From the NCBI GenBank assembly GCA_030693335.1, contig JAUYAU010000011.1, positions 248,001-312,000 of the forward strand: a DNA stretch of 64,000 bases. Direction: 5' to 3'. The stretch is from Sulfuricurvum sp. Lineage in GTDB: Bacteria; Campylobacterota; Campylobacteria; Campylobacterales; Sulfurimonadaceae. The notes under the pieces were generated by a model that ran no database searches, had not been told where the DNA came from, and saw only the letters and a program-made list of their open reading frames with translations. Positions within the stretch are counted from its first letter, which is position 1. Every line of letters begins with the position of its first letter. This document shows, one piece after another, positions 1-8,463 of this stretch. Position numbers and translations under genes: made by a program.

Positions 1-815
1 ATGACAATAGGGTTAGGGACATCTTTTGTTTTGACAACACCCTTCACCCTGTAAATACTTTTAGGAAGAGAGTTTAATATTTTATCTACATCACTGAACT
101 CTATGTTTTCTTTGAGATAAGCGACTTTTTGTGTGATAGAAGCCCTTGTAGTATGATCATTTTGCTGATACTCATTCGCCAATCCGATGATGTCATCAAC
201 TCTGTATACTCCTTCAAAAACTTCTTTACTCAGAAGACCTTGTTGGGCATAGTCAATTACATATCTGTCAAATATCATTTTACCGGTAAGATTGTTTTTA
301 ATATTGTATTCTTCTTTGATGGCGATAACATTTTGCTTGACAGTTTCTAATTCGATACCTGTTACTAAATCGGTCTTATTCAGAACGATTATGTTTGAGC
401 CGCCAATTTGATATTTGGCAGTTGAATTATCTATGTATGAAGCTATGTTTTTAGAATCAACAACACATATTACACCTTCAACGGCAATACCGAGGTTTTG
501 TAACGATAAAAAGATAGGAAAAGGCTCAGAAGCGCCAGAAGTTTCAACAAATATAATCTCTGGGTTATATTTATTCATAATTTCAATAACGCCACTTTCA
601 AATTCTTGGGCTAATTGACAGCAGATACATCCCTCGGAAATTTCAAGTACTTCACTGTATACATTGCTGAGAATATTGCCATCTACGCCAATATCGCCAA
701 ACTCGTTTACCACAATAGCGACTTTTCTATCACTAAAATATTTTTTTACCGTATTAAGGAGCATGGTGGTTTTGCCAACACCTAAAAATCCTGTAATAAC
801 AAATGACTGTATCAT
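1..815 (-). CDS. COG0523/CobW-type GTP-binding metallochaperone-like protein, 3' end cut by the window
   Basis: Reading leftward from an ATG at 815, an uninterrupted frame runs to the window edge (271 codons), so the C-terminus is missing. Residues 8-17 form a P-loop (GFLGVGKTT). The COG0523 signature CxCC follows as EGCICC, then an ETSGASEP stretch, and an NKTD base-recognition motif lies mid-protein. These are the hallmarks of the CobW/UreG-like G3E GTPases, which insert or traffic metals (Zn, Co, Ni, Fe). The substrate metal cannot be read from the sequence. The gene lies downstream of the E-D-A-B-G oxidoreductase operon on the same strand, separated by about 105 bp that hold a strong hairpin, so it may be transcribed separately. 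Family assignment is firm; function is inferred only to family level. Confidence 0.85.
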   Translation of the reverse strand, partial: MIQSFVITGFLGVGKTTMLLNTVKKYFSDRKVAIVVNEFGDIGVDGNILSNVYSEVLEISEGCICCQLAQEFESGVIEIMNKYNPEIIFVETSGASEPFPIFLSLQNLGIAVEGVICVVDSKNIASYIDNSTAKYQIGGSNIIVLNKTDLVTGIELETVKQNVIAIKEEYNIKNNLTGKMIFDRYVIDYAQQGLLSKEVFEGVYRVDDIIGLANEYQQNDHTTRASITQKVAYLKENIEFSDVDKILNSLPKSIYRVKGVVKTKDVPNPIV

Positions 816-885
816 GCGTGTACCTTAAATATTTGATTTTAATTGAGAGGAGTGAAGTATGTGATATTCATATGCAGTGTTAGAG

Positions 886-914
886 TAACAACTGTACGTT
901 ATGTACAGTTGTTA
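886..914 (-). terminator. 12-bp perfect hairpin after the porEDABG operon
   Basis: Arms 886-897 and 903-914 are perfect reverse complements (12 bp) around a 5-nt loop. The hairpin lies just beyond the porG stop codon and before the COG0523 GTPase gene. No clean U-tract follows on the minus strand, so termination or 3'-end stabilisation is likely but not proven. Confidence 0.55.
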
Positions 915-920
915 TAGTGA

Positions 921-1625
921 CTAGTGTGGAGTTGGAGCATCCAACATTTGTTTGAAACCAACTTCTTTACACCATGCAGCAGTCAAATCAAATGCAGCAG
1001 ATGCAGTATCGAGATTTTTCTGGATTAGATCCATTTTCTTTTTAAACTTTTTCTCAATAGCAGAGTCAAGTGTTGCAGTTCCGCCTGAAGCTGTATATTT
1101 TTTAAGGAATCGGTCTTTGATCCCTTCTTCAATAGCAGGCTTACCAACAGTACCTAATGCACCAAACAATGCACCCAACATCGCCATATTTGTAGCGAGT
1201 TCAGTTCCTGCTTGTTCAATAGCAAACTTAGTAAAGTCTCTTGTAAGAACTTTTACGTTCAAATCATCTAAAATCTTTTTATCTTCATCCGTCAAAAGAT
1301 CTGTATCACTATTAATGATAACAAGACCATTTTCTTTAATACCGGCATAAAAAGGCATTGTGTATGATTTACCCATAGTAATAACTTGTGGGTGATAAAT
1401 CATAACGATATCTGGATAGATAACTTCACCTCTGTCATAAACAGGTACCGTTCCAATTCTTGCATAACTCTCAGATGGAGCCATACGCTTTTCAGCACCA
1501 AAAAAAGGATTTGATACAGCATAATAACCAGCAGTGTCTGCCGCAGTTGCTGCGATATGCGCAGCAGTAACTGCTCCTTGCCCACCTAGAGCAGGCATTC
1601 TTATTTTAATTGAATCTTTTGACAT
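921..1625 (-). CDS. porG: 2-oxoacid:ferredoxin oxidoreductase gamma subunit, cluster 1 (pyruvate type by gene order)
   Basis: This 234-residue protein carries the gamma-domain signature near its N-terminus (ALGGQGAVTAAHI, about residues 12-24), followed by FFGAEKRMAPSE and YPDIVMIYHPQVI, typical of the gamma chain of archaeal-type POR/KGOR. The gamma subunit packs against alpha and beta and helps bind coenzyme A. It is the last gene of a leftward operon E-D-A-B-G; its ATG overlaps the porB stop (TAATG), implying translational coupling. Its paralogue forG at 18198 is clearly similar along its full length but substantially diverged. The substrate (pyruvate versus 2-oxoglutarate) is inferred only from gene order, as I recall it from Hydrogenobacter (porEDABG versus forDABGE). 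Confidence 0.85.
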   Translation of the reverse strand: MSKDSIKIRMPALGGQGAVTAAHIAATAADTAGYYAVSNPFFGAEKRMAPSESYARIGTVPVYDRGEVIYPDIVMIYHPQVITMGKSYTMPFYAGIKENGLVIINSDTDLLTDEDKKILDDLNVKVLTRDFTKFAIEQAGTELATNMAMLGALFGALGTVGKPAIEEGIKDRFLKKYTASGGTATLDSAIEKKFKKKMDLIQKNLDTASAAFDLTAAWCKEVGFKQMLDAPTPH

Positions 1626-2491
1626 TATAAACGCCCCTCTTCTTTCAATTTTGCTAAGAGTTCTTCTGCTTCTGGTGAAACATATTTGAACGCAGCAAAT
1701 CTTTCTTTGTCTTGTTCTTTCATTTCTCTAAGTCCTTCATTAGCACTAAGGCCAATTTCAAGGATACAAGGTGTGTAGATATTAAGGAAAGTAGGCCCAA
1801 CGTATCTAGCAACAAAAATAGCTTCTCTAACCGCTTTAGCGACTGCTTTAGGTGCAGAAGCTGTCATGTTCATAGAGTAATGACAACCAGAAGTAACAGC
1901 GAGTTCCCACATTTTTACTTTTTCAAACTTTTTACCAGTAGGTGCCATTTTGAAAACTTGACCTTTTGGAGTTGAACCACTTTCTTGTCCACCAGTATTT
2001 GCATAAACTTCGTTATCAAAACAAATAGTTGTGATGTTTTCTTGTCTAAAAAATGATTGCAATGTATAGTCAAGACCGATATCAACTGTAGCACCGTCTC
2101 CCGCTAAAACAACAACGTCTTTTTCAATATCTGGAAATCTCCAGTCCAATACTCTTTTGATACCAGTTGCAACTGCATTTTGGTTACCAAAAAGTGAATG
2201 CACCGTATGAAGTGCAATGTGTGGGAACATTAGAGATGTACAACCTGTTGAGTTAACAATAACTGTATCTTCAGGTTTAGGAAGTGCAGCTAGTACATAT
2301 CTCAATGCAGCAGCTTCAGGACAACCAGCACAAAGTGAGTGTTCTTCAAGCAACTCTTTTGTTTCAGGAAGTTCTTTGATACCACGTTTGTCTGTATTCT
2401 CAGCCCACGTAGCGTTTTCCTCAAGATCAATGATCTCTTTAGGCATAATGTCTCTAAATTCAGGATTGATTTTATAGATATTAGTTCCCAT
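1625..2491 (-). CDS. porB: 2-oxoacid:ferredoxin oxidoreductase beta subunit (TPP-binding), cluster 1
   Basis: This 288-residue beta chain binds thiamine pyrophosphate and the proximal [4Fe-4S] cluster. The TPP motif starts with GDG at 131-133 and ends with the conserved Asn at 160 (DNEVYANTGGQ). Four cysteines fit the cluster ligands: C54 and C57 (CAGC), C84 (STGC) and C242 (TPC). The alpha subunit supplies the other half of the active site. It lies between porA (2 bp upstream) and porG (1-nt overlap). Together the operon reversibly makes acyl-CoA + CO2 + reduced ferredoxin from a 2-oxoacid; in an autotroph it would run in the carboxylating direction. Confidence 0.88.
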   Translation of the reverse strand: MGTNIYKINPEFRDIMPKEIIDLEENATWAENTDKRGIKELPETKELLEEHSLCAGCPEAAALRYVLAALPKPEDTVIVNSTGCTSLMFPHIALHTVHSLFGNQNAVATGIKRVLDWRFPDIEKDVVVLAGDGATVDIGLDYTLQSFFRQENITTICFDNEVYANTGGQESGSTPKGQVFKMAPTGKKFEKVKMWELAVTSGCHYSMNMTASAPKAVAKAVREAIFVARYVGPTFLNIYTPCILEIGLSANEGLREMKEQDKERFAAFKYVSPEAEELLAKLKEEGRL

Positions 2492-2492
2492 A

Positions 2493-3695
2493 TTATGCTC
2501 CTTTTCCAGAGTTAATTTTTTCCATAACTTCTCTAAGAATTGCTTCAGCTGGCATACTCATACCACCCGCAACTCTTGGTCCACCGACGATTTCAGTTTC
2601 AGATTTTCCATAAAGTGCGCCTCTTACTTCTTTTGCCAACCATCCAACAACGTTGAACTCAGGTACAAATGCAGTTTTAACACCTTTTAATGCTTCAAGA
2701 AGCTCTGCTTCCGGGAAAGGTCTGATGGTTCTTAACTTAATAACTTTAGTTTTAATTCCCAATTTTGTCAATTCTCTGTTTGCTTCTTTTGCTTGATACG
2801 ATGCTGTACCACAAGCAATGAATGCGATTTCAGCATCTGCATCACCAGTAACATGTACAAGACCTTTAAGGAAATGTTTTGCGTAAGGAACAGAACGCTC
2901 TACCGCTGATCTGATTTCCCACTGCCAAGATGCATGTGTTGCATACGAGATGTAGTTTGATTTCATTACGAATGGATCACGTAGGAAACGACCCGGAGGT
3001 GTTTCAGAATCGATCGGAGGCAATGGTGATTTGTATGGATCATATGGGAAAAGCGCGATGTCATCTTCTGGAAGCATGACTGACTCTCTCGTATGTGATA
3101 CAAAGAATCCATCAACAACGGTAATGATTGGAACGTGAACATCAGGCTTTTCTGCTACAACGAATGCTGCAATCGACATGTCGAAGAGTTCTTGTACGTT
3201 TTCTGCATACCAAATCTGACAGCCTGTTTCTAGCATATAAGAAACTTCCAAGTTGTCCGGTTGAATAGTAAGTGGTGAGTTAATACCACGAGCCATCAAA
3301 ATAAGTTGACATGGAATTCTTGTACCTGACCACTGAGCAAAGTTTTCCATTGCTCTCAGTGTTCCCGGTCCTGAAGTTGTAGTAATTGTTCTAGCACCTG
3401 CCATTGCACAACCAGCAACCTCAGACATTACGCCAAACTCGTTTTCACCTCTAAAGTATACGCCTACATAACCTTCTGCCCAAAGTTCACCGATAAGGTG
3501 TGCTGCTTCAGATTGTGGGGTAATCGGGTATGATACAGATGCATCAACTGTACATCTTTTTACTGCTTCTTTTAAAACTTCAGAACCAGTCATAAAGTGC
3601 TTAGTTCTAGGAGCTTCGAAAAGCATATGGTCTGCTGTAACTAGCGTTTGTCCAGACCAATTTTTTGTTTCTGTCATGTCACTTCGTTTACTCAT
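2493..3695 (-). CDS. porA: 2-oxoacid:ferredoxin oxidoreductase alpha subunit, cluster 1
   Basis: This 400-residue alpha chain contains the pyrimidine-binding YPITPQSE motif (about residues 56-63), the GENEFG segment that supplies the TPP-activating glutamate, TSGPG, and a conserved IQPDN. C-terminal IRPFPE marks the transketolase C-like domain. Length and motifs fit the alpha subunits of five-subunit enzymes. It differs from the paralogue at 16094 in the segment around the active-site glutamate (RGENEFGVM here, RAEEELGTM there), so the two probably use different 2-oxoacids. Translation starts at an ATG with an AGGAGA-type ribosome site 15 bp after porD. Confidence 0.87.
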   Translation of the reverse strand: MSKRSDMTETKNWSGQTLVTADHMLFEAPRTKHFMTGSEVLKEAVKRCTVDASVSYPITPQSEAAHLIGELWAEGYVGVYFRGENEFGVMSEVAGCAMAGARTITTTSGPGTLRAMENFAQWSGTRIPCQLILMARGINSPLTIQPDNLEVSYMLETGCQIWYAENVQELFDMSIAAFVVAEKPDVHVPIITVVDGFFVSHTRESVMLPEDDIALFPYDPYKSPLPPIDSETPPGRFLRDPFVMKSNYISYATHASWQWEIRSAVERSVPYAKHFLKGLVHVTGDADAEIAFIACGTASYQAKEANRELTKLGIKTKVIKLRTIRPFPEAELLEALKGVKTAFVPEFNVVGWLAKEVRGALYGKSETEIVGGPRVAGGMSMPAEAILREVMEKINSGKGA

Positions 3696-3710
3696 AATAA
3701 TCTCCTATTT

Positions 3711-4280
3711 CTATAGTTTTAGCTCTGATTTTACTTCTTTAGCTATTTTGATGAACTTTTCTAGTTCATGAGAGTGCATATCTCTTAATGTTGCCATTGC
3801 ATCTTCATGTCCTGACAAGCCACAAATTGCGATAGTATAACAATCCGTTTCTGCTCTTACAATTTTCAAAGCTACGTTTGCATAATGACAATGAACACCA
3901 ATAAATATTGCTGCTTTGATATTGTTATGCCAAATTGTTAAGTTTGGATGATTTGGATTGATCTCTACTTCAGCATCAATCTTTGGATACTTTGGTCTGT
4001 AATCGTACATTGGAATCATATTTGCATTAAGAACTTCAGACATTTCTTTGATAAGCTTTGCTTTTTTCTTAGACTCTTCATTGTAACCATATAATACTTG
4101 TGGACCAGGAAAAATAGTTGCATTTTTACTTGTCAACATTACTTTAGCAATTTCTCTCATTGCAATTTCTTCATCTACCACTTCTGTTAATAAAAGTGCT
4201 TTTCCTTCTGGTGGTGTAATTACACCTTCATACACAGCCGTAGGATACGGTGAATAATACGCTGGGCCTTGATTTGCCAT
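3711..4280 (-). CDS. porD: 2-oxoacid:ferredoxin oxidoreductase delta subunit, cluster 1
   Basis: The 189-residue protein is clearly homologous to the 237-residue forD at 15286: both have IFPGPQ, MPDYRPKYPKIDxE or its MYDYRPKYPKIDAE equivalent, INPNHPNLTI, and IFIGVHCHYAN. It lacks about 20 N-terminal and 35 C-terminal residues present in forD. No FeS cysteine motif is visible, unlike the delta ferredoxin subunit of four-subunit enzymes; the FeS role is taken by the separate porE. This arrangement is the five-subunit type known from Aquificales and some Campylobacterota. The exact role of this subunit is not known to me. Confidence 0.75.
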   Translation of the reverse strand: MANQGPAYYSPYPTAVYEGVITPPEGKALLLTEVVDEEIAMREIAKVMLTSKNATIFPGPQVLYGYNEESKKKAKLIKEMSEVLNANMIPMYDYRPKYPKIDAEVEINPNHPNLTIWHNNIKAAIFIGVHCHYANVALKIVRAETDCYTIAICGLSGHEDAMATLRDMHSHELEKFIKIAKEVKSELKL

Positions 4281-4338
4281 AAGATCTCCCTATATTTTTT
4301 TTTACAGTATAAGTTTGAATTAAATATAAATTATAGAC

Positions 4339-4563
4339 TTATTCTTTACCGTGAACCATTTCCATCGTAATACAATTACGACTAAGCATGTCGGTACAAA
4401 CGTACACACAAAGTGCACAGCCTTTACATCTATCTTCATCCACCCAAGATGTATTCCCAACTTTATCGAACATTAGCGTGTTTGCTTCTGGACAATAAAG
4501 TGTACACGTATTGCATTTATACTCAGCACACATGTCTGCATTAACTTTTGCTACATAATACAT
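4339..4563 (-). CDS. porE: 2x[4Fe-4S] ferredoxin-like subunit, cluster 1; protein identical to the copy at 18921
   Basis: The 74-residue protein has nine cysteines: C12, C17, C20 and C24, then C46, C49, C52 and C56 (CxxCxxCxxxC), plus C64. This fits two [4Fe-4S] clusters that carry electrons between the catalytic core and free ferredoxin. I chose the ATG at 4563 because GGAG lies 5 nt upstream and because the start then equals that of the copy at 18921; a longer reading would add 15 unrelated residues. It is the first gene of the E-D-A-B-G operon. The two copies are identical in all 74 residues while differing at 16 synonymous sites. Confidence 0.88.
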   Translation of the reverse strand: MYYVAKVNADMCAEYKCNTCTLYCPEANTLMFDKVGNTSWVDEDRCKGCALCVYVCTDMLSRNCITMEMVHGKE

Positions 4564-4601
4564 TTCTACTCCATATGATGACTTAAACATAGATATTCGA
4601 C

Positions 4602-4615
4602 ATGACAATTGTCAT
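4602..4615. promoter_or_regulatory. 14-bp perfect palindrome upstream of porE
   Basis: ATGACAATTGTCAT is a perfect 14-bp palindrome centred about 45 bp upstream of the porE start codon, in an AT-rich leader. Position and symmetry suit a dimeric repressor or activator site, but no known regulator motif was recognised. It could also be chance in AT-rich DNA. Confidence 0.35.
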
Positions 4616-4924
4616 TACTAAATAATTAGCAATGTAGCACTAAAAAGACTATATATAAAATATTTTTGAGAATAAATATCTATAGTATTTAGAATACATT
4701 TTTGTCTGCTACATTTATGTTTCTCGAATGGGACTTTACTAAAAATTACCTTTTATTTTCCTTGTATTTGAGATATTCAAATATTTTAATAATAGATTAA
4801 ATTCCTATTTATTACTACTTGTTAGTGTATTACAGGGGTAATGAAAAAAATGGGTGAATGGAACCCTTCTAAAACTTCGCTAGCAAGCGGGTTTGTAAAG
4901 GATTATTTAAGATGAGTTTTATAG

Positions 4925-5100
4925 AAGTGGTAAAAGTGCCCAAAGTGTAAAAGTTTACACGTAAACAAGAACGGTTTTCAAAGAGAAATTCAGCGTTATC
5001 AGTACAGTAATTGTGGATATACCCTATAGGGTACGAGAACCTATTTGAAAAGTTTTTTATAAGCAATTACTCGAAGAATATATCGAGCAAGTCTTTTTTC
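4925..5100 (+). pseudogene. Decayed transposase zinc-ribbon fragment
   Basis: From 4937 to 5026 the plus strand reads 30 codons resembling the N-terminal zinc ribbon of IS transposases: CPKC, a VNKNGFQREIQRYQ spacer, then SNCGYT, ending at a stop at 5027. Downstream (5040-5100) are further short transposase-like stretches in other frames. No start codon, terminal inverted repeats or catalytic domain were found, so this is a remnant. It lies within the 542-bp stretch 4564-5105 that otherwise holds only the porE leader and AT-rich DNA. An antisense open frame across the same bases is regarded as a shadow. Confidence 0.5.
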
Positions 5101-5105
5101 TTTTG

Positions 5106-6407
5106 TTAGTTGATTTGTTTGTCGTGATCTTGGAATTTCTGGAAGTATTTACTAACAATCGTTCCAGCTGGCATACTTTCAATTTTTGAGAAAATAAGAT
5201 AATTAATGAGACCGTGTACGGTTAGAGTAACAATAAGTCCTTCAAAGATACCCACTTTAAATACCAATCCGGCACAGACGGTGGCAAGTAGTACGGCATA
5301 AGGTCCATGTTCAGCAATGTGTAACAAGCCCAATAGCATTTTGACACCAACAAATATCATAATGACTGCCAATGAAAAGAAAGGCAAATAATCTAAATAG
5401 TGAGAATTAAATATAAAGAATGTCATGAGTACACCAATCACCAATACGGATAGTTTGGTGTAGGCACCTGCAAGGCGATTGGTTGATGATTTCGCCAAGC
5501 CATCAAGGCTTGACATACCGCCAAAGAAACTGGCACCCATGTTGGATACCCAGATGGATAATAAAGAATTGTTTGAATGAGATGGACGTTGCAGTGGATC
5601 GATTTTTTCAATTGCCGCATTACCCATCACCTGCTCAATAGCATCAACCACTCCCAGCATCAATGCAAATAAGATTGCATAGATCAATAAAGATAGCGAA
5701 TCAAAATGAGGTATAGGCAATGCAAGGGTAAACTTAATATCTTCTACTGCAAGCATCTTTACATTAACAAAGAGTGAAGCCACAATACCAAACACAATCA
5801 AAGCAAAATACGGTAATGCCGGTTTGGTATCTTTAAATTTTTTAAATAAACCAAGAAAAAGAATGGCTCCAACGACAGAAAGTGCAATGACGTGAATACG
5901 AGCATCACTCCAAAACGCTTCATCGGCAGCCACACCAACGGGCAACATCCAAAGAAACGGTAAAAACTTAAGCCCAATTTTTAAACCAATCCCCGCCAAT
6001 AATCCTTCAACCAAGTAAGATGGAACAGCCTTTAAAAGATGGCGTTGCCAGTTAAACTTCCATATGAGTGCTTGAAATAATGCCGTCATAAAAATAATAA
6101 AGGTCATATTCTCTATTCCAAAGCTTGAAATACCCATAGCGATAATTGGGGCTGAACCTGCTGCAATTCCAGGAGCTCCTATATAGTTACCCGGGCGAAA
6201 AATCGCAAATATAAAGCCGACGAAGGAGGCAAATGCAACGGTTGCAAGTCCTATTTGAATGGGATAATCTCCCATCATGGCGATACCAACCGATAATGGG
6301 ATTGCCATGGTTGCGGTAATGACACCGGCTTGGAGATCACGTCCGGCATATTTTGCAATAAATGCTGCAGAACCGTGCTCGTTTTGCTTTATATCTGTAT
6401 TGTTCAT
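5106..6407 (-). CDS. SulP-family anion permease without STAS domain
   Basis: The 433-residue protein is almost entirely hydrophobic, with about 10-12 predicted membrane segments and SulP-like features (AGVITATMAIPLSVGIAM near residue 30, GAPGIAAGSAPIIA near 80, and a conserved core around residues 245-300). The usual cytoplasmic STAS domain after the membrane part is absent. SulP proteins move sulfate, bicarbonate or other anions; BicA-type members take up bicarbonate. Its gene is divergent from the DAB inorganic-carbon operon across 445 bp, so a bicarbonate role is attractive but unproven. The start has an AGGTGAAG ribosome site. Confidence 0.75.
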   Translation of the reverse strand: MNNTDIKQNEHGSAAFIAKYAGRDLQAGVITATMAIPLSVGIAMMGDYPIQIGLATVAFASFVGFIFAIFRPGNYIGAPGIAAGSAPIIAMGISSFGIENMTFIIFMTALFQALIWKFNWQRHLLKAVPSYLVEGLLAGIGLKIGLKFLPFLWMLPVGVAADEAFWSDARIHVIALSVVGAILFLGLFKKFKDTKPALPYFALIVFGIVASLFVNVKMLAVEDIKFTLALPIPHFDSLSLLIYAILFALMLGVVDAIEQVMGNAAIEKIDPLQRPSHSNNSLLSIWVSNMGASFFGGMSSLDGLAKSSTNRLAGAYTKLSVLVIGVLMTFFIFNSHYLDYLPFFSLAVIMIFVGVKMLLGLLHIAEHGPYAVLLATVCAGLVFKVGIFEGLIVTLTVHGLINYLIFSKIESMPAGTIVSKYFQKFQDHDKQIN

Positions 6408-6852
6408 ATTTTACTTCACCTGTGTAATTTAATTATTGTTTCAGTCAAAAAATAGGACGTAATGTATCATAACTTATTTATAAGTTGTAGCTTGCGAGTC
6501 ATTTGTACCCATGTTAGGAGTTTTTCAGCAAACAAAACTGAATAATTGTAACATACTCTTTTCATTTCTCCCCAAAAATGTCAAAGAAAGCAATGAAAGA
6601 AGCAGGTTTGAATCTAAAGTACAGGTGCTACTATAAGTGACAAACAGACAGGTCGATTGATTATAAAGTATAGCTCTTATTGACAGCTTATGCCTTATTT
6701 TATTTATCTACCTCCTGAAAATAGGCAATTCATATAGCTGAAATTTAGCTTTAACTTTGTACTATAATTTATATCTATAATTATTTTATAAAGAGAAATG
6801 CTAAAAACTCTAGGTTAAGAATGATTATTTTTATTACAGGATAGGAGTTTTA
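6408..6852. other. 445-bp divergent intergenic region between sulP and the dab operon
   Basis: AT-rich, with no coding sequence I could support. It must hold the promoters of both the leftward SulP gene and the rightward dab operon. A TTGACA at about 6679 and a TATAAT at 6763 are the only promoter-like words seen. No palindrome comparable with those near the two oxidoreductase operons was noticed. Confidence 0.5.
6763..6768 (+). promoter_or_regulatory. Candidate -10 box of the dab operon
   Basis: A consensus TATAAT lies about 85 bp upstream of the dabB GTG start. As is common in Campylobacterota, no clear -35 hexamer precedes it; the upstream DNA is T-rich instead. The call depends on position and consensus only. 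Confidence 0.35.
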
Positions 6853-8463
6853 GTGGAAAAAATCATATTGCTTATTCCAAGCATACCAATTGTGATAGCG
6901 TTTCTTCTTTTTTTCGTGCGAAATAAAGAGCTTATACCAAAAGTAAGCATTATGCTCTCAAGTTTGCTTGCTTTACTGGCATTATCTGGAACTTATTACG
7001 TTATAACGAATGATACGCCAATTGTTGGTTTTGGTGGATTGTTGATTTATAACCAACTTTCAGCTATTTTGGTTCCCTATGTGGCAATTTTGGGTTTAGT
7101 GATTCGTAAGTATGCCACTAAATACATGTGGGATGAAGCAGGTTATAGAAGATTTTTTATTCTTTTAAATTTTATCTTTTCATCAATATATTTACTTGTA
7201 ATGAGTAATAATCTTATTGTTCTTGCCCTTGCTTGGCAGCTTTTGAGTATCAGTTTATACCTTTTGGTTTCATTCAATGTGGGTTCCAATACAGCTGTTA
7301 GACATGCTAAATGGATCATGGTTATACATAAGGGCGCGGATTTAATCTTTATCTTTGCGATTGTGCTTGTCTATGACACATTTGGAAGTTTTGATCTTGC
7401 GATTCTCAGCGAAAAATGGCTTGCTATGTCACATAATCATGTTGAAAATCCAATGGTTTTTGCAATTGGATTCCTTTTCTTGATGGCAGCGATGATGAAG
7501 TCTGCGATTATGCCTTTTCATATTTGGCTGCCTTACACCTCTGAAGCTCCCACGCCTGTTTCGGCTGTTATGCATGCCGGTGTTGTGAATGTTGGAGGAA
7601 TTTTGCTTAATAAGCTAGCCTACTTGTTGTTATTGACCCCGTCTGTTTTGAATATCGCATTTGTAGTAGGTCTTGTCACTGCTATTGTTGCATCCGTCAT
7701 TATGCTCACTGTCTCAGATATCAAACGTTCGCTTGGGTATTCAACTGTGGGACAAATGGGTTACATGATCATGGAAGTTGGTCTTGGTGCATTTTCCCTC
7801 GCGATCTATCATCTAATTGTGCATGGTATTTTCAAAGCTACGCTCTTTTTAGGAGCAGGTAGTCTTATTGGAATGGCCAGACACGAATCAAATCTTCCAA
7901 AGCGTCTTTCGTATGAACTTTTTTGGGAAGAAAAAATTAAAAGCAAGGCAAAAAAGGCCTTTAACTATTTGGCTTTTTTTACCATCTTGCCAATTCTTGC
8001 TTTCGTAGGGGTCAAAATGATTTTAACGGACGACTTCTTTGAGTTTAATGCTTCGATTATTATCTTGGCGTTTGCTTGGCTCACGGGGACTCAGCTCTTT
8101 GTATCATTTTTCAAAGCCTCTAAATCTGACTCCTTTAAAATGATATTTGCTTTGGTTAGTTCTTTTGTTCTCATCTTGTTCACTTATGAGTTTATAGGAA
8201 TGACCATGGAGCATTTCTTATATGGCAATGATGGATTGTTGTTCTATAAAGCTGCAACATTAAATGTCGACATAATAATCACACTTATCATATTGGCTGT
8301 AATTATGATTATTGGATGGATGTTTATGTATAAACGACACCTTGAAGATGCTTCAGAAGCTGGGAATAAGCCAGCGCAATTAAAATGGCTCTTCTACAGC
8401 TTTTTGGCAAAAGAGGGTTATTTTTTCAGTCTAATAAAATTTTTTAAAAAGGATAATGCATGA
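6853..8463 (+). CDS. dabB: DabB: NuoL-like membrane subunit of the DAB inorganic-carbon accumulation complex
   Basis: This 536-residue polytopic protein belongs to the proton-conducting antiporter/NuoL family. The core signature lies near residues 215-255: MMKSAIMPFH, WLPYTSEAPTPVSAVMHAG, then VNVGG. Next to dabA it is read as DabB, which is thought to couple a cation gradient to CO2 hydration by DabA. Translation starts at GTG behind GGATAGGAG. Its stop overlaps the next gene as ATGA, so the three genes are translationally coupled. Compared with complex I NuoL, it stands apart from any nuo cluster, which supports DabB rather than respiration. Confidence 0.85.
   Translation: MEKIILLIPSIPIVIAFLLFFVRNKELIPKVSIMLSSLLALLALSGTYYVITNDTPIVGFGGLLIYNQLSAILVPYVAILGLVIRKYATKYMWDEAGYRRFFILLNFIFSSIYLLVMSNNLIVLALAWQLLSISLYLLVSFNVGSNTAVRHAKWIMVIHKGADLIFIFAIVLVYDTFGSFDLAILSEKWLAMSHNHVENPMVFAIGFLFLMAAMMKSAIMPFHIWLPYTSEAPTPVSAVMHAGVVNVGGILLNKLAYLLLLTPSVLNIAFVVGLVTAIVASVIMLTVSDIKRSLGYSTVGQMGYMIMEVGLGAFSLAIYHLIVHGIFKATLFLGAGSLIGMARHESNLPKRLSYELFWEEKIKSKAKKAFNYLAFFTILPILAFVGVKMILTDDFFEFNASIIILAFAWLTGTQLFVSFFKASKSDSFKMIFALVSSFVLILFTYEFIGMTMEHFLYGNDGLLFYKAATLNVDIIITLIILAVIMIIGWMFMYKRHLEDASEAGNKPAQLKWLFYSFLAKEGYFFSLIKFFKKDNA

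Noticed and set aside
129-618. Two short plus-strand open frames near the window start
   Set aside because: They lie antisense to the continuous COG0523 GTPase frame, whose P-loop and CxCC motifs are unmistakable.
4869-5066. A 65-codon minus-strand open frame
   Set aside because: It is antisense to the transposase zinc-ribbon remnant and has no recognisable feature or ribosome site.
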